Below are positions 8,699 through 13,337 of a stretch of 13,337 nucleotides of DNA, piece after piece. Source of the DNA: Synura sp. LO234KE (lineage: Eukaryota; Sar; Synurophyceae; Synurales; Mallomonadaceae); contig VKHC01000317.1 in the NCBI GenBank assembly GCA_015143735.1, positions 1 through 13,337 on the forward strand, written 5' to 3'. The notes below the pieces were generated by a model. That model made no database searches and had not been told where the DNA came from. It saw only the letters and a program-made list of their open reading frames with translations. A program made the translations under genes and the position numbers. How positions within the stretch are numbered: position 1 is the stretch's first letter; each line of letters begins with the position of its first letter.

Positions 8699-8781
8699 AT
8701 AAACTGATTAAGCACGCACATAATCCGATCAAGGATGAGCACAAACTGATCAAGAAGGCAGACAATCCGATCAAAGCGAGG
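8699..8781 (+). repeat. 21-bp minisatellite, four units
   Basis: Four consecutive units start at 8699, 8720, 8741 and 8762, each beginning AYAAWCYGAT and continuing WAAG or similar. Translation on the minus strand shows a matching seven-residue periodicity, which is a by-product of the 21-base unit and not evidence of a protein. Confidence 0.8.
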
Positions 8782-8809
8782 TTTTTTCAGCGATCAAATC
8801 TGTAACATC

Positions 8810-9165
8810 TTTTGCAGCGGTGAAAATGCACGATTGGTGGCAAAAATTTCGCCAGAGCCCCCTTCAACGCATTATCGCAAGTACACCCGAGTGGAGCGCA
8901 CGTCCAACATCGTAGCACTTCACTTTTTATGTGAAGAAAACGGATGGACTAATTGCCACAATATGACAAAAACGTGCTTCAACTATATTCTTTGATCTCA
9001 CCCAGAATATAAATAATAAAATTTCCATCATTTGGTACGTACGAACAGTCATCTGTGGGTTTATATTTTTTCGATAATCCGTACGAACGTATTATTTTCC
9101 AATATGTTGAGGCGAAAACGTACTCGTAAACAAACTCGTCGTTCCTCGATGATTCGACTAACATA
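8810..9165 (+). repeat. dispersed repeat, copy B
   Basis: This is the partner of 7590-8065. It includes GAAGAAAACGGATGGAC near 8934, CTCACCCAGAATATAA near 8998, ACGAACAGTCATCTG near 9041 and CTCGTCGTTCCTCGATGATT near 9133. Divergence is considerable, so the duplication is old. Confidence 0.6.
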
Positions 9166-9345
9166 TACGGGGTTTGTGAAAATAGAGTAAGCGGTAGAAT
9201 CGATGCGGTCTACGATAAGCATTCCATCTTTGAAGTTGGACAGAGGAAATGTACATACTTGTACAATTATAAACCCTCCTATGATTGTACGTATGTACAA
9301 AAAAAGCTCTTGCATGGTTAATATATTGAAATAAACCAACCAGGA

Positions 9346-9389
9346 CGGTTTATATTCACAAAAACATTGATCTAGACCGGTTTATATTC
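9346..9389 (+). repeat. direct repeats at right end of the element
   Basis: CGGTTTATATTC occurs at 9346-9357 and again at 9378-9389, 32 bases apart, just inside the right terminal repeat. They mirror the AATAAACCG motifs near the left end. Confidence 0.6.
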
Positions 9390-9406
9390 TTAGATAGGCA
9401 AATAAT

Positions 9407-9425
9407 TGCATGGTGGGACCGGTTT
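9407..9425 (-). repeat. right terminal inverted repeat
   Basis: TGCATGGTGGGACCGGTTT on the plus strand is the inverted partner of 7465-7483. It is followed outside by a C-rich then T-rich run. Confidence 0.6.
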
Positions 9426-9955
9426 CCCCCCTCTTTTTTCACAAACCAGCTAAAATTTGAAGTTTGGGTTAAGTATTTCATCTATTTTATTACAAACTAG
9501 ACTTTCAAATTGAGCAAATGAGGAATCCTTTGATGACTATTTAGATAGAAATATAGATTACAAGTTCAATCTCAAATTTTCTTTCAGCAACATTATCAAA
9601 TTGATCTTTATTGTGGAAACAACGTGATTTAACTTACAAAAATCAGAAGTCTACATTATTGATACGAAATAATATTTTGTTACAAATAAGTAATGTGCCG
9701 TGGAACGGATATGTTATTTCAACAAAGTAAATTTAGGTAAACTTATATTTCAATTGAAGAGATATTATTTTTTTGAATCATATCTATTGTTGTATAATAT
9801 TTTTGTTGAGTTAACGTTAAGTCATTTATTAGTTTCGAAGATAACCAAGTCTAAGATGCAAGATAACAATAGCCATAATGAATGTTTGCATTATGCAACG
9901 ACGTTCACCTTTAAACGGTCATCAGGACAAACCACACTTAAAGCACGGTAAATTG
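9426..9955. other. AT-rich intergenic stretch without gene
   Basis: The sequence is very AT-rich with homopolymer runs. A short plus-strand frame at 9700-9951 has Lys/Phe/Tyr/Leu-rich composition expected by chance at this base composition and no recognisable motif. Base composition shifts towards GC from about 9950. Confidence 0.5.
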
Positions 9956-10455
9956 GGCCTAAGGCTACAACTTGTGCTAGCCGTGGCTTTAGAGCAACCC
10001 CACGCACACAAAAGATATATGACGCAGGACTTCTGCTACTGACGCCGAGCTCCGCGGGATGAGGGACAGGGTTGCAACAGGCGCCAACTCCATTACCGCG
10101 GGCTCCATGATGTCTTGAATCATTTCTTGTGCTCTAAAGCTCTGTCGTATCAGTAGGCGATGACGGGTTTAGGTCTAGAAGCAGTCAACAGATGAAATAA
10201 TTTGCTCCATAAGGGATAGACAGAAGTGTCCCAGGGTATCAATTTTTTTTGGCTCGAGGAGATCACAAACCCAAGGCGAAACGCATCTCAGCCTACCTCA
10301 AATCAGATCGTGGTACCTGCCAACCGCCGTAGAATTGATGGCAAGTTTAGATGCTCGAGGAATGTGAAGGGAAAAGGAATTCCGAAAATATTATAGGTAG
10401 ACGCCGACGCCGGCGGATTCCTCACTACGCGGAATGTCTTATAATTAAGAGCACC
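9956..10455. other. mixed-composition intergenic stretch, unassigned 59-codon minus-strand frame
   Basis: GC content is higher than in the flanking 7.3-9.9 kb. A minus-strand frame from about 10170 to 9990, bounded by stops, includes RAQEMIQDIMEPAVMELAPV and looks more protein-like than its surroundings. It matches nothing recognised. It may be another retroelement scrap, given its neighbours. Confidence 0.3.
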
Positions 10456-10637
10456 TGTACCCCCCGTGACCGCGTGGGGGTAGGGGGAGGCAGCCTCCGT
10501 CCGAATATATATAATTAGCTGTAGCTAAGCTTTAGCTTCATCATCTTCGTTCTTGATCCTCAGATATTCTTGTTTAGTTCGTCTGGTTTTGGTATTCACT
10601 AATTTTATTTTCGGCGGTGCGTATATGGTTTACCGTT
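10456..10637 (+). promoter_or_regulatory. possible LTR / promoter segment with hairpins and TATA-like box
   Basis: The segment starts TGTACCCCCC, compatible with the TG end of an LTR. TACCCCC (10458-10464) pairs with GGGGGTA (10476-10482). GGAGGC-A-GCCTCC (10486-10498) is a perfect palindrome. A TATA-like GAATATATATAATTAG (about 10502-10517) follows directly. The gag-like fragment downstream lies at the right distance and strand for a 5' LTR plus leader. No second LTR copy is in the window, so this remains inference. Confidence 0.35.
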
Positions 10638-10858
10638 ATTGATGAAAATTTGCCCACTCTTGCGAATACTGTCATCACCAAGATGCAAGCGGAGGAGTGC
10701 GAAACAAAGTGTGGAGGTGTCCAGTTTGATTTTGAAGTTTAATTCATGTCTCGGCCAAGGAGGTCGAGGCTAAATTACAATTCGCCGAAGATAATAAATA
10801 TTTTAAACAAAGATCCAACAAGATTAATGAAGGAAAGCGGAGGACAAGCAAGCGATAG
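10638..10858 (+). pseudogene. gag-like fragment, one frameshift
   Basis: A plus-strand frame from 10638 reads IDENLPTLANTVITKMQAEE and ends at TAA 10740. A second frame continues from 10739 with SAKEVEAKLQFAEDNKYFKQ, RSNKIN and a basic end, stopping at TAG 10856-10858. Both parts are charged and helix-prone. The second part, resembling the coiled region of retroelement Gag proteins, sits where the first breaks off, which suggests one decayed protein. The identification rests on composition and position, not on a conserved motif. Confidence 0.35.
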
Positions 10859-11054
10859 TGAATCGTCAACACATATACGAAATGATTCCGTTCCATGAAA
10901 TGAATAATGCGCTTCTAACGAAGGTCAGCAGGAGTTGAAACTGCATTCATATATATAACGTCCTATCCCTCCACTTGTAAAGGAAAGTGTAAGCAACCGA
11001 TGAATGGACATGAAATGAAACAGCTATCGTAAGATTCAATTGTATTCATATAAT
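10859..11054. other. 3' flank of the 434-residue gene
   Basis: This is a short non-coding stretch between the gag-like fragment and the stop of the minus-strand gene. It presumably holds that gene's 3' untranslated region. No motif was recognised. Confidence 0.3.
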
Positions 11055-12359
11055 TTAGTTTCCAACTTCTTCCTCATCAGAATCTGCCAACGGATCGCCC
11101 TCGTCCCGCTCGTCATCAATATCCAATGACCCATCGATATCGAAGAATCCTTCCGCGCGAAACAAAGAGAGAGGACACGGCAGTGTGGTCCGTGACATGG
11201 CTGAGGTGGGGTCGGACAACCGTGGTGATGCGACCACGCGCCGAGTACCATTCGGGTCCAGATAGCTGTTAACGATAACGTTACTATGGACGATGTTGTT
11301 CTCGTCGCTAGCATCACTGTTAACCGATAGGCCACTAAGTGTGCGGCGGGAAGTTTTTATCGGTGTATGATTACTCTCGAAAAAATTTAATCGAGGGGTT
11401 TCCAAGATATTGTTAGTGTTATCTTGATGATAATCTTCAGGGGTACGGGTTCGACCACTTACTTCAGTGGAAGCGGGAGAGCCGCCGCCATTAAGCATGG
11501 GAGTTTCTCCCTCTGAATTAATGCATTTGAAACTGTCGTTACCAATTTCCATGTGCTCCATGTTCATGCGCCCGTTGGTGATTATGGTAAACGGCCTACG
11601 ATTTGTCTTTTCTGGTGAGGTTGTAGTTGATGACGATGCGCTGCCACTTTTAGAGTATAGCAGTGTAAGTAGTTGAGAATAAGCACACTCGGTAATATCT
11701 TTGCATATATGTTGACTAGCTTCTTTGGATCGAGCGCTCGCATCGCCATTATCAACATCTATCGTCTTTAAAATGTCATTAGTTAACTTCTGTAATACAG
11801 ATGATATATCAGCGATGAGGTATTCATCTTGCTGGATTCTCAATTGTGAGCTATATATAAGTTTGAATATTGGAGATATATATCCTGCTATTGGATGCGC
11901 AGAATCAGTCCTGATTTCATCCTTCAAATAATGCCTAATTGTAGTTATTGTACTTAAGAAATTACTAAATTTCGCGAAAGTACCACCGAAATTTGATATT
12001 ATTTCAAATATGAATCTTGAGGTCACTAAAAGTAAGATTATATTTGATTCTAATATACTCTCGTCCATTTTTACCAATATTTGTTTGGAAATCTCAAGTG
12101 TGGCTACACCCTTTGAAATCCACTTTTTGTACGCAAAGTCATCATTTGTGTGCACATATCCCATGTATAATCTCAGAAAATCAAGCAAGCTGGATTCAAT
12201 TAATAATATATTGGGATATTCAAGGTATGCGTATCTTTTGTGCACATAATTTTTTAAAGACAACAAAAACAAGTGAATTGTTTCGTACGCCTTCAAATTG
12301 TAATCGCATATAAGAAGCAGTGAAATCTGTAAGATCTCATCAAGTGAGCCATTAATCAT
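11055..12359 (-). CDS. unrecognised 434-residue protein, helical N-half, S/T-P-rich acidic C-half
   Basis: This is a single uninterrupted frame from ATG at 12359 to TAA at 11055, with an in-frame TAA directly before the ATG. The family is not recognised. Residues 1 to about 210 are rich in Leu/Ile with regularly spaced polar residues (LLLICDYNLKAYETIHLFLL; YPNILLIESSLLDFLRLYMG) and look like stacked amphipathic helices of the HEAT/ARM kind. That is an impression, not a match. Residues about 230-400 are disordered and carry repeated proline-directed sites: TSPEK, ETPML, GSPAS, RTPED, ETPRL, HTPIK, ASPRL. The end is acidic (DIDDERDEGD, SDEEEV). No signal peptide or clear membrane segment is present. 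The pattern suits a phosphoregulated scaffold. It is divergent to the Derlin gene with 111 bases between starts. Confidence 0.75.
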   Translation of the reverse strand: MINGSLDEILQISLLLICDYNLKAYETIHLFLLSLKNYVHKRYAYLEYPNILLIESSLLDFLRLYMGYVHTNDDFAYKKWISKGVATLEISKQILVKMDESILESNIILLLVTSRFIFEIISNFGGTFAKFSNFLSTITTIRHYLKDEIRTDSAHPIAGYISPIFKLIYSSQLRIQQDEYLIADISSVLQKLTNDILKTIDVDNGDASARSKEASQHICKDITECAYSQLLTLLYSKSGSASSSTTTSPEKTNRRPFTIITNGRMNMEHMEIGNDSFKCINSEGETPMLNGGGSPASTEVSGRTRTPEDYHQDNTNNILETPRLNFFESNHTPIKTSRRTLSGLSVNSDASDENNIVHSNVIVNSYLDPNGTRRVVASPRLSDPTSAMSRTTLPCPLSLFRAEGFFDIDGSLDIDDERDEGDPLADSDEEEVGN

Positions 12360-12470
12360 TTACCCGAACATGTTTTCTATTCCCATATGACTAATTTTTA
12401 AAATTAAAATTATTTTAGTTGTGCACTTTGCTGCCAGTTGAGGAAGGGAAAGTATATTATTTATTTAGCC
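12360..12470. promoter_or_regulatory. shared divergent promoter region, 434-residue gene / Derlin
   Basis: These are 111 AT-rich bases between the two ATGs, with TTTTTAAAATTAAAATTATTTTAG as the most AT-rich part. The arrangement repeats that at 1142-1269. No specific site is recognised. Confidence 0.45.
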
Positions 12471-13337
12471 ATGTTCAAGCAGGCATTTTTTTCCTTTCAT
12501 ATTTTATTTATGATAACAGTTATACTCCAGTACACATTTTGCACAAGGGGTAGCTCGAGCCATTCTTTCGACGCGTCAATATCAATACCCAGTAGCTTAG
12601 ATAAACGCTTCGCGCTAGGAATTGATCAAAATCTGCTTCGTAAGTTCGTATCTATCAGAGCGGGAGCGGGAAAAGTAATAAGTGGTAAAAAAGTAAGTAT
12701 ATCGTCTTTTAAGATACTACATATTCTCATATGTAATTTCATCAGAAAAGCAGTCCTTTTCAGTCAATTTTGAAATTGCTGGAGGGTATTAAACCGGCAA
12801 CGAGATCATTCTTAGTTCTTAGTTTGTTGTGTACAATCACTGAGGCACTTGGCTTACCTGCAGAAGCTCTATTTTCCTTGCGTCCTACTCGATTACTAGA
12901 AGTATGGAGAATATTTACATCAAAAGTTTATTTAGGTTTCAGCATGTCTATGGCTAACAATTTATACTTTTTCATAAAATACGGACAAGAATTGGAATCT
13001 ATTAATGGAACGGCATATTACGCTTGGTTTCTGATTACCCAGACCATCTTACTCACCATATTTGGATTAATATTAGGATTTCCATTTCAAGCGAAATCAA
13101 TGATCGCAGCCACTATTTATTGTAGCTGTCATATGAATCCACTAGAATCTCTGTAAGTTTATTTTAAAACTATTTGTGATATTGCATTAATCCTTAAATC
13201 GTTTTCATTTATACTGTTGCAATTTTACGCTTTGTAATCAATTGGACCCTCCATTGGTAAAATAATAATTGGCGCTCCACGAACACGGTTCACAGACGCT
13301 TTCAGTTTGGTATAATCATCACAGCTTGGCAGCTACC
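12471..13337 (+). CDS. Derlin (Der1-like) with bipartite leader, three exons visible, C-terminus outside window
   Basis: Derlins are rhomboid-fold membrane proteins that move misfolded proteins out of the ER. A duplicated set (sDer1) imports proteins across the second outermost membrane of red-algal complex plastids. Exons are 12471-12692, 12764-13152 and 13296 to the edge. Joins are in phase 0 and phase 2. Residues 1-30 form a signal peptide: one Lys, a hydrophobic core FFSFHILFMITVIL, then QYTFCTRGSSS. Residues 30-74 are Ser-containing and basic, a transit-like extension. The Derlin domain starts at about 75: GIKPATRSFLVLS, the conserved WR (122-123) in WRIFTSKVYLG, NNLYFFIKYGQELE, several membrane segments, NPLES and, across the second junction, RFQFG with a following QLP. 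A plain ER Derlin would start near residue 75 without this leader, so plastid targeting is inferred. The start is the first ATG. Confidence 0.82.
12693..12763 (+). other. Derlin intron 1
   Basis: This is a 71-base intron with 5' GTAAGTAT and 3' CCTTTTCAG. It joins ...KVISGKK to SILKLLEG in phase 0. A nearer AG at 12744-12745 is also in frame and would add six residues, but it lacks a pyrimidine tract. The intron sits exactly between the targeting leader and the Derlin domain. Confidence 0.83.
13153..13295 (+). other. Derlin intron 2
   Basis: This is a 143-base AT-rich intron with 5' GTAAGTTT and 3' GGTTCACAG, in phase 2. Using this acceptor gives L-RFQFGIIITAWQLP, the expected Derlin continuation. 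The next AG (ttcag, 13301-13305) would give an early stop. Confidence 0.8.

Larger units (their letters stand above)
7465..9425. mobile_element. putative non-autonomous DNA transposon with terminal inverted repeats
   Basis: The two ends carry matching inverted repeats. AAACCGGTCCCAC followed by TGCA at 7465-7483 pairs with the reverse complement at 9407-9425, agreeing at 17 of 19 positions. Inside each end are further AACCGG/GGTTTA motifs in hairpins or direct repeats, as in the subterminal transposase-binding zones of several DNA transposon families. The 1.96-kb interior is AT-rich, holds tandem and dispersed repeats, and has no credible transposase. Its longest frames are low-complexity. 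No target-site duplication could be identified with confidence, so the exact ends and superfamily are open. An alternative is a cluster of smaller elements from one repeat family. Confidence 0.5.

Noticed and set aside
8068-8742. 224-residue open frame on the minus strand inside the repeat unit
   Set aside because: Composition is that of AT-rich DNA, it contains the translated 85-bp tandem repeat (FISYISTHAEEKSF twice), and no domain is visible.
8699-8781. Possible CRISPR-like array
   Set aside because: The repeats are directly adjacent with no spacers, in a eukaryotic context. It is a minisatellite.
9700-9951. 83-residue plus-strand frame
   Set aside because: It is AT-driven composition with no motif, flanked by stops and surrounded by non-coding sequence.
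11446-11456. GGTTCGA resembling a tRNA B-box
   Set aside because: It lies inside the 434-residue coding sequence, and no acceptor stem or A-box lies at the right distance. No tRNA fold could be drawn.

Overview
This window is nuclear DNA of an intron-containing eukaryote. The best reading is an alveolate with a complex plastid, meaning an apicomplexan or a relative such as a perkinsid. Three things point there. Genes are packed head-to-head and split by short AT-rich GT-AG introns of 56 to 143 bases. Proteins read well in the standard code. A Derlin gene at the right edge encodes a signal peptide followed by a basic, serine-containing extension, as expected for ER-derived (SELMA-type) protein import into a four-membrane plastid. 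No rRNA, tRNA, CRISPR array or bacterial signature was seen. The genus cannot be fixed from this sequence alone.

Left gene block (1-3289): a PCF11-type pre-mRNA 3'-end processing factor on the minus strand starts at 1141, has at least four exons and runs off the left edge. It is divergent from a kanadaptin (SLC4A1AP) homologue starting at 1270. The two start codons share 128 bases. Kanadaptin changes reading frame once, next to a run of nine C at 2686-2694. Its conserved C-terminus lies in the second frame.

Middle block (about 3290-11050): 7.8 kb with no intact gene, made largely of decayed mobile elements. Minus-strand fossils are a weak integrase trace (about 3440-3930), a 5'-truncated LINE-like remnant with a zinc knuckle and an RNase H domain spread over shifted frames (about 4300-5620), and a Ty3/Gypsy-like integrase with a chromodomain-like tail (about 5722-6480). 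From 7465 to 9425 lies a 1.96-kb AT-rich unit bounded by 19-bp terminal inverted repeats and filled with AACCGG/GGTTTA motifs, hairpins and tandem repeats. It looks like an undescribed non-autonomous DNA transposon. At 10456-10858 a hairpin-rich, TATA-containing stretch precedes a gag-like fragment on the plus strand, possibly the 5' end of an LTR element.

Right gene block (11055-13337): an unrecognised 434-residue protein on the minus strand (helical N-terminal half, Ser/Thr-Pro-rich and acidic C-terminal half) is divergent from the Derlin gene. The Derlin gene has three visible exons and is cut by the window end. The four real genes therefore form two divergent pairs separated by a transposon graveyard. 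They concern mRNA 3'-end formation and splicing-associated functions on the left, and ERAD or plastid protein translocation on the right.
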